This document shows, one piece after another, positions 9,146 through 18,424 of a stretch of 64,000 nucleotides of DNA. Position numbers and translations under genes: made by a program. The DNA comes from Candidatus Electrothrix aarhusensis (GTDB lineage Bacteria; Desulfobacterota; Desulfobulbia; Desulfobulbales; Desulfobulbaceae), in NCBI GenBank assembly GCA_004028505.1, contig MTKO01000137.1:1-64000 (forward strand), read 5' to 3'. The notes under the pieces are model-generated. The model was not told the DNA's origin. It searched no databases and saw only the letters and a program-made list of their open reading frames with translations. Numbering within the stretch: the first letter of the stretch is position 1; each line of letters begins with the position of its first letter.

Positions 9146-9925
9146 ATGCATAATCAGCAGGAGCAATTACATCATCGCTTGTATCATTACTTTCCGACCA
9201 TTGATTCCACCAATACCCTTGCCGTCAACATGGCGGAACAGGGTGCGGAACATGGCACCGTCGTTCATGCGGGCAAGCAGACTGGCGGGAGAGGGCGAGG
9301 TGGACGACAATTCGAGTCTCCTGCTGGCGGACTGTATTTCTCTTTGATTCTTCGCCCGGAGCTTGATGTCAGCGTTCTGCCACTCATCACGCTGGCTGCC
9401 GGAACAAGCCTCTGTGCAAGTATTCGGGAAATTGTAGCCGTGCCTGTTATGATGAAGTGGCCCAATGATCTTTATTTGTATGAAAAGAAGCTTGCCGGAA
9501 TCCTCACAGAATCAGGACCTATTCGCAGAGGACGAGCAAGCTTTGTTGTTATCGGGGTTGGGCTCAATGTGACCACAACGCCGGAACAGTTTTCTCCGGA
9601 ACTGCGTCGGAAAAGTATTTCCTTGGTTTCTTGTTCTGTCGATTCTGCCAGACCGCAGGAGGTGGATGCATTACTTCCTTTGTTCGTCAAGGCGTTGCAC
9701 AAGGCCAGCCAACGACTGGCTGAAGATAAAGAGCAGTTGCTCGCCCAGTGGCGTACATTTGATTATCTCCGAGGCAGGCAGTTGCACTATGTCCGGCATG
9801 AGAAAGAAATTCCGGCAACAGGGATAGGGCTTGCCGAGGACGGACAATATATTATACTTGATGACCAAGGGATTGAGCATCGGGTAACAGCCGGTGACTT
9901 AAATCCTGTCAGGCCGGTATATTAA
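9146..9925 (+). CDS. birA: Biotin--[acetyl-CoA-carboxylase] ligase (no HTH domain)
   Basis: Activates biotin with ATP and attaches it to a lysine of biotin carboxyl carrier proteins. The catalytic motif GGRGRGGRQFESPAGGLYFS is at residues 47-66 and the ATP/biotin pocket motif MKWPNDLYLYEKKLAGILTE near 102-121. At 259 residues it lacks the N-terminal helix-turn-helix of E. coli BirA, so it is a group I ligase that should not act as a repressor. The C-terminal SH3-like domain is present. The next gene starts 38 bases on. Confidence 0.92.
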   Translation: MHNQQEQLHHRLYHYFPTIDSTNTLAVNMAEQGAEHGTVVHAGKQTGGRGRGGRQFESPAGGLYFSLILRPELDVSVLPLITLAAGTSLCASIREIVAVPVMMKWPNDLYLYEKKLAGILTESGPIRRGRASFVVIGVGLNVTTTPEQFSPELRRKSISLVSCSVDSARPQEVDALLPLFVKALHKASQRLAEDKEQLLAQWRTFDYLRGRQLHYVRHEKEIPATGIGLAEDGQYIILDDQGIEHRVTAGDLNPVRPVY

Positions 9926-9962
9926 AGAGAAGAGAGAAGAAGAGGCGGAAGAAATAAGGAAT

Positions 9963-10979
9963 ATGTCTATGGAACAGAAAAAGTTTAAGGCTCTGGTGGT
10001 TCGTGAAGATGAAGAACAGCAATTTCATCGGGCACTGGAAGAATGCACGGTTGCCGAGCTTCCGCCCGGTGATGTCCTGATTCGAGTTTGTTTTTCATCG
10101 CTGAATTATAAGGACGCCCTGTCTGCCAGCGGTAATCGAGGGGTAACAAAGGCCTATCCACATACACCGGGTATAGATGCCGCAGGGGTAGTAGTTGCCT
10201 CGGCAACGGATCAGTTCAGCGAGGGAGATGAGGTCATCTGTATGGGCTATGATCTCGGTATGAATACCTCTGGCGGATTTGCTGAATATATTTCGGTTCC
10301 CAATGGCTGGGTGTTGTCCAAACCCGCTGGACTGTCTTTGTACGAGGCCATGCAGATCGGCACAGCCGGTTTTACCGCAGCCCAATGCGTGGAACGTTTG
10401 ATTTCTTTAGGTGTGCGTCCAGATCAGGGGCCTGTATTGGTGACCGGCGCTACCGGCGGTGTGGGTTCCACAGCTGTTGCTCTGCTGAGTAAGCTTGGTT
10501 TTCAGGTCACAGCAGTAACCGGTAAAGAAAGCGAACATGCTTTTTTAAAGGAATTGGGTGCTGTGAACGTTCTTACGAGAAAGCAGGCTGCTGGTCGTGT
10601 CGGTGCAGCTCTATTAAGAGAACGGTGGGCCGGTGTGGTTGATACTGTCGGTGGCGAACTCCTCGCCGGTGCTGTGAAAGCAACCCGATATGGGGGCGTT
10701 GTGGCCTGTTGCGGTAATGCAGCGTCCGGTGACCTCCCGCTGACAGTGTATCCCTTTATCCTGCGAGGGGTCTGTTTGATCGGCATTGACTCTGCCAACT
10801 GTCCCATGATACGCCGGGAAGAGATCTGGCAGGAGCTTGCCGATGGTTGGCGTTTGAGCATGCTGGACGGACTGACCACCCGTATTTCTCTTGAGCAGCT
10901 TGATCAATATATTGAGGCCATGCTTGCTGGCAAGACAACAGGTCGAATCGTGATTGATCTCGGAGGGACAGCGGAATGA
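9963..10979 (+). CDS. YhdH/AcuI-family NADPH-dependent reductase
   Basis: Medium-chain zinc-independent dehydrogenase/reductase of the YhdH/YhfP (acrylyl-CoA reductase, quinone oxidoreductase) group. The 338 residues have the N-terminal GroES-like fold (FSSLNYKDALSASG, conserved in AcuI) and the dinucleotide-binding motif VTGATGGVGSTAVALL near residues 161-176. Zinc-ligand cysteines of alcohol dehydrogenases are absent. AcuI reduces acryloyl-CoA to propionyl-CoA; whether that is the substrate here cannot be read from sequence. The stop overlaps the kdsD start (ATGA), so the two are translationally coupled, although their functions look unrelated. Confidence 0.85.
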   Translation: MSMEQKKFKALVVREDEEQQFHRALEECTVAELPPGDVLIRVCFSSLNYKDALSASGNRGVTKAYPHTPGIDAAGVVVASATDQFSEGDEVICMGYDLGMNTSGGFAEYISVPNGWVLSKPAGLSLYEAMQIGTAGFTAAQCVERLISLGVRPDQGPVLVTGATGGVGSTAVALLSKLGFQVTAVTGKESEHAFLKELGAVNVLTRKQAAGRVGAALLRERWAGVVDTVGGELLAGAVKATRYGGVVACCGNAASGDLPLTVYPFILRGVCLIGIDSANCPMIRREEIWQELADGWRLSMLDGLTTRISLEQLDQYIEAMLAGKTTGRIVIDLGGTAE

Positions 10980-11981
10980 CCCTAGAGCAGGCACGGGAAG
11001 TGCTAACAGTGGAGGCAGAGGGAATTACTGCTGTCCGGGATGCATTGGGCGAGGAGTTTGTTCAGGCTGTGAATTTGATCATGACTTGCCCAAGTCGGCT
11101 GGTGATCAGCGGGATCGGTAAATCCGGGCTGGTGGGGCAGAAGATTTCTGCCACCCTCAATTCAACCGGCACTCCGTCGTTTTTTCTTCATCCGGTGGAA
11201 GCCATGCACGGTGATTTGGGCATGGTTAGTCCCACAGATATTGTCTTGGCAATCTCGTACTCCGGTGAAACATCTGAGCTCAATGTATTGCTTGAAAGCT
11301 TGAAAAATCGTTCGGTGCAGATAATCGCCATGACAGGTAATCTTAACTCTACCCTTGCTCATGCTGCTGCGGTCACCCTGAACGTTGCTGTGCCTCGGGA
11401 GGCCTGTCCGCTTGGCCTGGCCCCGACCTCCTCCACGACGGCAACCCTTGCCCTGGGAGATGCATTGGCGGTGGCTCTTCTTAGGCGTAAGCGGTTTCGG
11501 GAAGAAGATTTTCGCAGGAATCATCGGCGGGAGTTTGGGAGAGCGATTAAAAGTCGCTGTACGGGAGGTCATGCTGACCAGTGATAAGGTTCCTCTGATC
11601 AGACAAGAAGAGACTTTGAAACAGGCTGTGGCCGAACTGAATAAGAAGAACATAGGGGCGGTGCTGGTGGTCAAGGAGTCTCATAAACTCTGCGGGATTA
11701 TTACCGACGGTGATATCAGGCGCCATCTGCTTGAGGAAAAATGGCTGGGCGGAGAAGCCAGTGGGGTTGGGCGATCCGAGGAGAGCAGGAAACAAATAAC
11801 CGAGATCATGACCCCACATCCCGTTACCATTTCTGGTGAGCTTATGGCTGCTGACGCCCTTAGCCTTATGCAGAGTAAGGATATTACTGTCCTGGCAGTG
11901 GTTGACGAGGATCATAAGGTGGAGGGGATCCTTCACCTTCACGACCTGTTGGGTAAGGGCGAGTTTCGTTTTCTCATCTGA
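10976..11981 (+). CDS. kdsD: Arabinose-5-phosphate isomerase, frameshifted
   Basis: Converts ribulose 5-phosphate to arabinose 5-phosphate, the first step toward Kdo for lipopolysaccharide. Residues 1-185 are the SIS sugar-isomerase domain (SGIGKSGLVGQKISATLNSTG; SYSGETSE); two CBS domains follow. The first frame stops at 11584, but family homologs continue NHPGGSLGERL, and SLGERLKVAVREVM is present in the next frame. The break is at about 11526, where NHPGG should be encoded; two missing bases restore a 335-residue protein, the usual size. A conserved Kdo enzyme implies a Kdo-containing outer membrane. Sequencing error is more likely than decay because both halves are intact. Confidence 0.88.
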
Positions 11982-12007
11982 TCGCCCCCTGTTTATTACC
12001 GGTGCCG

Positions 12008-12035
12008 GTAGGGGCACGGCGCGCCGTGCCCCTAC
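12008..12035. repeat. Palindromic repeat (GTAGGGGC family)
   Basis: A 28-base perfect palindrome: GTAGGGGCACGGCG (12008-12021) followed by its reverse complement. Same family as 1632-1658, and placed between kdsD and cooT, where it can serve as a strong hairpin after kdsD. Confidence 0.75.
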
Positions 12036-12072
12036 GATACTCTGCATACAAAAATAAAAAACGAGCAAGAAA

Positions 12073-12279
12073 ATGTGTCAGTTAAATGTGGTGATGGAGC
12101 GAGAGGGTAAGCAGGAAACCCTAATGGAAGCTGTCACGGGCCTAGAGGTTACGGAGCAGGGCATTGTCCTTCGTACCTATTTTGAAGAGCCCATGACGAT
12201 CGGCAATGCCTCTGTTAAGAGCATTGATTTTATCGGAGGTTCCGTGGTATTGGCCTCAGATACCTCCGGTAAAAGCTGA
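12073..12279 (+). CDS. cooT: CooT-family nickel-binding protein
   Basis: Small 68-residue protein beginning MCQLNVVMEREG. CooT proteins are ~65-residue dimers that bind nickel through Cys2 and help mature Ni-containing carbon monoxide dehydrogenase. Length, the N-terminal MCQ and the pattern of short beta strands fit. No CODH gene is in the window, so the client enzyme is elsewhere or another nickel enzyme. The next gene 53 bases on encodes a His-rich protein, which supports a metal-handling pair. Confidence 0.85.
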   Translation: MCQLNVVMEREGKQETLMEAVTGLEVTEQGIVLRTYFEEPMTIGNASVKSIDFIGGSVVLASDTSGKS

Positions 12280-12332
12280 GAGAGACTAAGAGCATAAAGA
12301 GAATAACTTGAAAAGAACCTGAGGGCTCTGCA

Positions 12333-12623
12333 ATGAACGATATTGATAAATTACGAGTAATGCTGCCGCACTGGATTGATCACAACCAGGGGCATGGAGG
12401 AGAATTCGCACAATGGGCGGAAAAGTTGACAGCTGATTCTCCAGAGGTGGCCCAGTTGCTTCGTGATGCTGTTCAGTCCCTGCAAGAGGCACAAATCCGC
12501 CTTGAAGAGGCCCTGGATAAGGCAGGCGGACCTCTTGAGGCACCGGGCGGTCAGAGTGGGAGTGGACACGAGCATAATCACAAACATAATCATGAACACA
12601 GTCATGAGCATGAACACGGATAG
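12333..12623 (+). CDS. Small protein with His-rich C-terminal tail (DUF8180-like)
   Basis: A 96-residue protein. The N-terminal ~65 residues are helical (LRVMLPHWIDHNQGHGGEFAQWAEKL), a pattern I associate with the uncharacterised DUF8180 family. After a Gly/Pro linker the last ~22 residues alternate His with Glu/Asn/Lys (HEHNHKHNHEHSHEHEHG), a metal-binding tail like those of nickel chaperones and storage proteins. It follows cooT in the same direction, so a role in nickel storage or delivery is a reasonable inference. A hairpin at 12640-12669 ends the unit. Confidence 0.75.
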   Translation: MNDIDKLRVMLPHWIDHNQGHGGEFAQWAEKLTADSPEVAQLLRDAVQSLQEAQIRLEEALDKAGGPLEAPGGQSGSGHEHNHKHNHEHSHEHEHG

Positions 12624-12639
12624 AGTCATTCATGACAAT

Positions 12640-12669
12640 GATGGCGGTCATCACCGATCAACCGCCATC
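12640..12669. terminator. Bidirectional terminator between cooT unit and E2-like gene
   Basis: GATGGCGGT (12640-12648) pairs with ACCGCCATC (12661-12669), a perfect 9-bp stem with a 12-base loop, placed between two convergent genes. T-rich bases follow on the plus strand (ATAACTTTTATAATTTT). Confidence 0.65.
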
Positions 12670-12680
12670 AATCATAACTT

Positions 12681-15058
12681 TTATAATTTTCCGTGGTAAG
12701 GACTCCAGTTTCCTGTTTCCAGGTCGTATTGGTAGGTCAGTTCCAAGGTGAGCTTGATGCCTTTCTTTTCCGTGCATTGAATGGTGTACAGTAACCGACC
12801 GTTTTTGACCTTTATAAAATAGATTCTCGGGTTGCTCAGCGGGGCATTGCGGGAAGAGGGGAATTCTTTTTTGAATATTTTTTCATAGTTTTCTTTCCAC
12901 CATTCTTGATTGCTGCTTTTTGCCGCTTCAAGGCTTTGCTCCTGAATTTTGGAGCGGATGTACCTCTCTAATTTTTTGAGATTATCATCCTTGCCACTTG
13001 AGAGGTACGGATGGTGCGTAACGTTTTCTTGTAATGGGCTAATGAGCTCCTTAAGTCGTTATTTTCTGCCTTAACCGCTTCTCTTAATTCCAGACTGACG
13101 GACAGCATAACAACAGTTTGCCCTACTTTAAGAACGGCATCATTATATATTGCATCAAGTGCTGAGCGCTCCTCCTTCAGCAGACGCAAAGCACCCTGAT
13201 ATTCGCTGATTGCATTCTCAAGCTCTCCTCCTTCATAGGCTTGACGTGCTATCTCTAGCTTTTGGTAAAGACGTGAATAGGCGACGAGGGATTGTAATTC
13301 TTTCTGTCGTTCCGGAGAGTCAATTGCTGGGTATTTACTGAGTAGCCTTTGAGTCTCATACGATCGCTCAGCACATCCCCCCCACTGATCAGCAGTAACG
13401 TCCTTATCTTCCGGGTTTGAGGGGTCAATTTCCTTTCTTTTCAATTCTTGAAAGAACGCTATGGTCTCTTGATATCTTTTTTCAGCTTTTCTTCGCTCCC
13501 TAAGCCGTTCTTCCTGTCCAGCTTGTGTTTGGAGTGTAGCAATTTTTTCCTGAATTACCTTAATCCGTTTGTCCAGTTCCGAGTTTGCTATCTTGGAGTG
13601 CGGTTCTAAAGCACCAGGTTTTGCTATCTCAGCCAGAGAAAGTGCTTCCTGGTACAAGGATAGCGCCTCAGTAAATTGTTCCTTTTGGATAGCAGAAGCA
13701 GCTTGATTGATTTTTTTGTCAACAGGTTCAAGTTTTTTGATGACCGATGCAGGGAGAGTGCTTCCTTTATATTCCTCATCACCAGTTTCTCCTTTTTTGA
13801 AGTCAGGAGAGGTGAGAATTTCATGAATTTCTGCCTCAAGTTTTTTTTGGCCGAGACCAGGAACGTAAATAGATTTAAGGTTGACCAGAAGTTTCTCTGC
13901 CTGGATTCGTTTTTTTCTGAATTGGTCAGGAGTCGTGCAGGATTGGTACTTAACTTCAATCCAATTTCGATTTGCCTCTGTCATTTTATCCATATCATTG
14001 GTGTACAGAAGGGTACAACCGCCTACTGCTGACAGGAGAACGATTCCTGTCAGGATCGGTTTTATGGGGATTACAATCGGAGCTCTGTTTTTGTTTCTTG
14101 ATATTTTTTCTTTCTCTTTTTTTTTCTCAAGAGGTTTTTTTTCTTTCTTTTTTGCGCCTTTTTTGCTCTTTATTGCGGTGGAATTCTGTTTATCTGCCGT
14201 TGGGTTGGGCTGGGAAAAGGTATCCAGCATGGCTTGGGATTGCTGTAAACGTTCTCCTATATCGGACAAGGCTGGTGTATCTATAGCAATTTCTCGTACT
14301 TTCTTGAAAATTGCATATGCTTCGGTGAATCTATCCTCGTTTTCAAGTTCTTCCAGTTTTTGAATGAGTTTGTCTCTTTTTGAGAGAGTTGAAGAAACAA
14401 TTTTTTCTAAACGTTGCGCTTCTGGAGAAGATGAGGAAAGGGTTGTGAGGAGTTTTCCGGCAATGACGACTTCATTTCTATCAATATGGCTTTGAATTTC
14501 CTCTAATTGTTCGTCAATATTTTCTTGCTGATCATCTATTTCCAAGCTCAGGCCAAGATCGCTGTCGTCTTCTAAAGAGAGCTCGTCGACTTCAAAGTCT
14601 GTACTTCCTTGTTGGATTTCATCCAGTGGAAACTCACTCGAATGTTCGCTATACCAGTCTGCTGCTTCCTGGTTGAATGGCTCTTCCAGATTATAGCTCT
14701 TTGCACAGATCATTTCTCCCATATGAACCATAAGCTCAGCCAGCGAAGGGTTCTGTTGCCAGTACGAGGCAATGCGGACCGCATCTGGATCAACGTCCGG
14801 GTGAAAAATAGAGGTTAACGGTTTAACCGTAGGGGGGAAGTGGGGGTATCCAAACGGGAGGCTGATACGCAAAAGGTGGCGGGAACCTTGACCGATACTG
14901 CCGTCTGTCTGGCGTATCAGTCCGGTAAGCTGGTATTCCACCTCATAGGCAGCAGGTGGGTCACCCTCCGTTTGCGCCACATGTATTTGCGGATATTGGG
15001 TTAGAAGTTTGTTGACTTCCTCAAAATCACGCGTAAGTTGATCTGTTTCTGAGGCCAT
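12681..15058 (-). CDS. E2/UBC-like domain transmembrane protein, frameshifted
   Basis: Residues ~1-146 match the ubiquitin-conjugating E2 core: LRISLPFGYPHFPP corresponds to the E2 FP..YP..PP strand, SIFHPDV to the HPNI turn, and EEPFNQEAADWY to the C-terminal P.N..AA..Y helix. Where E2s carry the active-site Cys (G-S-I-C-L) this protein reads V-R-I-A-S, so it should be inactive in conjugation, like UEV proteins. An acidic linker (150-180), a coiled-coil/TPR-like region (180-290), a Lys-rich stretch (297-325), one membrane helix (~328-352) and a long helical repeat region follow; positive charge suggests the E2 part is cytoplasmic. The first frame stops at 12968, but after one missing base near 13015 the next frame continues HPYLSSGKDDN to 12681, adding ~100 residues (about 792 in total). 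No E1, JAB or ubiquitin-like gene is adjacent. Function unknown. Confidence 0.72.
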
Positions 15059-15448
15059 GTGTACAGAGGAGTATAAGGTTGAGATCAGATGTATTACATA
15101 CGCAATGGTGCAAATTATCTAAGGGGCAGAAAAAACATAATAGAATATGCATAATGTATGCCATTGTGTACTTCTTTTTTTCAAGAGCAGAGTATAAAAA
15201 ATATACTGTATTTTATTTGTTGAAACAAGTTGATTTCTTCTCCTTGATATTGAAGGAGTGTTTGAGGGTACCGTACGGCCTCTATCGTTATAGAGAAATA
15301 CTCGGACGAAAGAAGGCAACGGAAAGTGAAGAGTATAGGTCGTAGTGTAAAATAAGGCAAAATAGGTCACCGGGTGTCATAAAATGTCAAGGGGGAGGCA
15401 AGGAGAACAGAAAAAGGAGGGAACAGAGCAAGATGCTTGTCTGATGAC
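15059..15448. other. Non-coding stretch
   Basis: About 390 bases between the divergent E2-like gene and the next small open frame. It is AT-rich and presumably holds both promoters. Frames in it (for example 15079-15345) have no ribosome site or family resemblance. I see no clear structured RNA. Confidence 0.4.
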
Positions 15449-15553
15449 ATGATTCCGGGTACAATCGGCTCTTTTTTGATCGGCATGATGATTATGCTGG
15501 CTTGTTGTATGGTCCTGAAGAACCGCAAGATTACTTTATTCGGTGGGAGTTAA
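15449..15553 (+). CDS. Possible 34-residue membrane peptide
   Basis: ATG at 15449 opens a 34-residue frame with one hydrophobic segment (TIGSFLIGMMIMLACCMVL) followed by a basic end (KNRK). Its stop lies 4 bases before the next gene's ATG, and its 3' end contains that gene's GGTGGGAG ribosome site, which suggests coupling. No good ribosome site precedes its own ATG. It could be a small membrane protein or a chance frame. Confidence 0.4.
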   Translation: MIPGTIGSFLIGMMIMLACCMVLKNRKITLFGGS

Positions 15554-15557
15554 AAAA

Positions 15558-16175
15558 ATGGCGAAACATATTGAAATAAATCCTGATAATCCCCAGCCCC
15601 GGCTCATCAGTATCGTGCTTGACACGCTGCGAAAAGGAGGAATTGTCTGCTATCCCACTGATACTATGTACGGTATCGGCTGTGATATCTTTAATCAGAA
15701 GGCGGTTAAGCGAGTTTATCAGGTCAAAAAACGTCCCAAGCTGAAACCCTTCTCCTTTATGTGCTCATCATTGAAGAATATCAGTGAATATGCTCATGTG
15801 GGTAATACTGCCTATCGGCTTATGCGTAAGCATCTACCGGGCCCCTATACGTTGGTCCTGCCTGGCTCTAAGTTGGTTCCTCAAATTATGTTGACTAAAC
15901 AGAAAACGGTCGGTATCCGAGTGCCAGACTCGCCTATCTGTCTTGCCGTGATTGAGGAGCTTGGGAATCCGCTGCTTAATACCAGTGCCATGCGGGATGA
16001 TTATGACGAGCCGGTCATTGATGCTTTTGATGTTGAAAAACTCTTTGGAAACGATGTCGATTTGATTATTGATGGTGGCGAAGTTTATCCCAACCCGTCA
16101 ACCGTCATTTCCCTGATTTCCGAACAGCCGGAAATTCTTCGTGAAGGCAAAGGAGATATTGCCCCCTTTTTGTAA
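15558..16175 (+). CDS. YrdC/YciO-family protein (threonylcarbamoyl-AMP synthase-like)
   Basis: A 205-residue protein with the YrdC fold: KGGIVCYPTDTMYGIGCD near residues 27-44, KKRPKLKPFSFMC near 57-69, and PGPYTLVLPGS. TsaC/Sua5 members make threonylcarbamoyl-adenylate for the t6A modification of tRNA. The length, without a Sua5 domain, fits TsaC or its paralog YciO, and the KPFSFMCSSLKNISEYA wording is closer to YciO, whose role is less settled. The start at 15558 follows GGTGGGAG; an alternative GTG-type start 15 bases earlier is less likely. Confidence 0.8.
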   Translation: MAKHIEINPDNPQPRLISIVLDTLRKGGIVCYPTDTMYGIGCDIFNQKAVKRVYQVKKRPKLKPFSFMCSSLKNISEYAHVGNTAYRLMRKHLPGPYTLVLPGSKLVPQIMLTKQKTVGIRVPDSPICLAVIEELGNPLLNTSAMRDDYDEPVIDAFDVEKLFGNDVDLIIDGGEVYPNPSTVISLISEQPEILREGKGDIAPFL

Positions 16176-16192
16176 AAAAGAGGTGATTTCGT

Positions 16193-18007
16193 TTAAAGAT
16201 CCGCTCCTATGGTCAGATGAATGCGCAGGGGGTAATCAGCATCCGAGAGAGCGCAGGCCACATCGAGCCGCACCTGCCCAAAGGGAAGATTCATCCGGAC
16301 TCCGAGGCCTGTACCTACCTGAAGGTCGGCATCAATATTGTCATAGGCATTGCCCAAATCATAGAAGGCAGCTGCACTCCAGGTGTCGGTAATTTCTCGC
16401 TCAATTTCAATGCTGGCCTCGGTCAGATATTGACCACCAACTATTTTTCCTGAAGAATCCTCCGGCCCCAATTCTTTATACCCATAGCCGCGTACCGAAT
16501 GGTCACCGCCTGCATAGAAACGAAGTGAGGGCGGCAGTTCGTTAATAGAGTCCATCATGATTGCACCTATTGATAATCTGCCGAGAAGACGCCAGCTTTT
16601 CCACGGTGTGAGGATGATTTTGCCATTGGCCCGCGCTTGAAGAAAACTTGTGCTCGAGAGGAACGCAGTATCTCCTCCCTTAAGACTGGCGCTCAGGCGA
16701 ATACCATGCTCTGTTTTGACGCGATTTTCAGTAAATATGAAGGTGATGTAACTACTTGGAATCAGTAGGTTTGCAGAGCCGCTGGTGGCCCCGACAGTAT
16801 AGTTTTCATGCAGATACTCTAGGCCGACCCCGTACTGGTGTTTCGGAGCGTTATGATTGACCGATCCACTGATAGAAAGTTGTTTAATCCAGGTGTCGTC
16901 CCAAGTTTCGTCAAAAAAAAGTGTACCAAAATTCACGGAGTCGTAGCGGAGGTCAAAAATCGGAATTTCATAATCTGCATTGGCTCGACTACCGTTTTCT
17001 GCCACTTGAATATTAAATTCAGGTTTATGGCCGTGTCGATTGATGATGTGATTTTTCCAGCCTATGTTACCACGGGCTCCGGTATCACTGCCGTACCCGA
17101 CACCAAAGCTATAGCGATTTTTTTTGACCGGCTTCAGCTCGACTTTAACCGGAATCACCGGTTCCTCATTGTCAGCCCCTGGATATTGGGGTTCTACAAA
17201 GACTTGGCTGAAATATCCAGTGGCGTAAAGATCTGTCTGGAGCTGATTCAGGGCACTGAAGGAATAGACATCACCAAGGCTGTAGGGGAGGTAACGATGA
17301 AGCATCTTCGGCATGATGATGTCCTGAATACTGGTGGTCTCCCCGAAAAAGAAAAGGGGGCCTGTGTCGAGGGTGAGCTGTATTTCGGCCTGATGCTCCT
17401 TGTGCCGAACAAGAACGCTACTTGTGGTGAAGCCTGCCTTAATATAGCCATTGCGCAAGGCATCAGACAGGATGTTTTTTTTCCCTTTTTCGTACAGTGT
17501 ATCCTTGAGGCGTTCACCCTTTTGGAGGGGGAAGTCTTTTTTCAGGTTTTGAAAAATATCTTCATCTTTCCCCGGTCCTGTTACTTTTATATTGACCTGT
17601 TCAACAAGGACAGGTTCTCCAGGAATAACTTCATAAACAGCATGCCAGCCTGTATCGTCCTTTGTTAAGGACCCGTCATTTTTTACCTCGACAGAGTAAT
17701 ACCCAAATGGTGCCAAGGCCTTGACGATCTGTTCAGGCGCGGCCTTGTGCAATCTGCGAATATGTCGTAAGGTCAAATTTGTTTTTTTTTGCTGAAGAGC
17801 TATTTTTATGCTGGCCATGATATTTCTATGCTCTTCCCCTTCAACGCCGTGAACGGCGACGGTTAGCGGGATCGCCTGCACAAGAGCGGGCAGCATGAGG
17901 AATACGAGGAGGACTAGGGTGAAGAAAACCTGGATGGGGATTCCGCTACGATACCTGACGGGAAAATATTTTTTCTCCGGAAGCGAAAAAAATACTCTAA
18001 AAAACAT
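16193..18007 (-). CDS. tamA: TamA-like Omp85 outer-membrane assembly protein
   Basis: About 604 residues. A signal-anchor-like hydrophobic segment (FFTLVLLVFLMLPALVQA) ends near residue 45, then three POTRA-like domains (to ~residue 270), then a 16-strand barrel with the Omp85 lid-lock motif VRGYGYKELGPED near residue 515 and a C-terminal aromatic-poor strand ending LTIGADL. TamA with TamB moves phospholipids or inserts certain outer-membrane proteins; no tamB is adjacent in this window. The start is uncertain: neither ATG 18007 nor GTG 18076 has a good ribosome site. BamA is excluded by having three rather than five POTRAs. Confidence 0.85.
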   Translation of the reverse strand: MFFRVFFSLPEKKYFPVRYRSGIPIQVFFTLVLLVFLMLPALVQAIPLTVAVHGVEGEEHRNIMASIKIALQQKKTNLTLRHIRRLHKAAPEQIVKALAPFGYYSVEVKNDGSLTKDDTGWHAVYEVIPGEPVLVEQVNIKVTGPGKDEDIFQNLKKDFPLQKGERLKDTLYEKGKKNILSDALRNGYIKAGFTTSSVLVRHKEHQAEIQLTLDTGPLFFFGETTSIQDIIMPKMLHRYLPYSLGDVYSFSALNQLQTDLYATGYFSQVFVEPQYPGADNEEPVIPVKVELKPVKKNRYSFGVGYGSDTGARGNIGWKNHIINRHGHKPEFNIQVAENGSRANADYEIPIFDLRYDSVNFGTLFFDETWDDTWIKQLSISGSVNHNAPKHQYGVGLEYLHENYTVGATSGSANLLIPSSYITFIFTENRVKTEHGIRLSASLKGGDTAFLSSTSFLQARANGKIILTPWKSWRLLGRLSIGAIMMDSINELPPSLRFYAGGDHSVRGYGYKELGPEDSSGKIVGGQYLTEASIEIEREITDTWSAAAFYDLGNAYDNIDADLQVGTGLGVRMNLPFGQVRLDVACALSDADYPLRIHLTIGADL

Positions 18008-18198
18008 AAGGGTTATGAGGCTGGGGTGAGAAGTATAGAGTTTGAAACAGTGCTTAATATCTCTTTGAAATAACACAAGTAAATAATAGCATCGCCGTTT
18101 TTGTTTGGCAAGCCATAATTTTTTTTGTTTATTTTTTGTATGAGCGAAGAAAATTTAGGAGAGAATGCGGCTCCGGCCGGGCCTCTGCTATGAGTTCA

Positions 18199-18224
18199 CT
18201 CCCCACTTCATATGAGGTGGGGAG
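18199..18224. promoter_or_regulatory. Near-perfect 26-base palindrome between tamA and tolC
   Basis: CTCCCCACTTCAT (18199-18211) and ATGAGGTGGGGAG (18212-18224) are inverted copies with one mismatch. It lies in the 417-base gap between divergent tamA and a TolC-like gene; no T-run follows. A regulator-binding site or RNA hairpin is possible. The rest of the gap shows no gene I can support. Confidence 0.5.
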
Positions 18225-18424
18225 AATAAACATTTTGCAAAATATTTATGACAGTGTTTCAATAGGAGAAAAAAGATCAGAGGAAGAGCCACATTGTGTC
18301 TCCTTGGGAGGCGGGTATTTGGTGGTTAAAAGTACTTCAAGAGTAATGCCGAGCTCATGCTGGGCAAGCTCCAGCAAAGCTCCATTTTTCTTAATAACGC
18401 AGTGCTAGGAATATAGGATACCTT

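Noticed and set aside
16838-17668. Plus-strand 276-residue frame inside tamA
   Set aside because: Antisense shadow of the POTRA/barrel coding region; no family features.
18136-18408. Plus-strand frame of 90 residues upstream of the TolC-like gene
   Set aside because: It runs through the 26-base palindrome, has no ribosome site and resembles nothing; best read as leader/promoter DNA.
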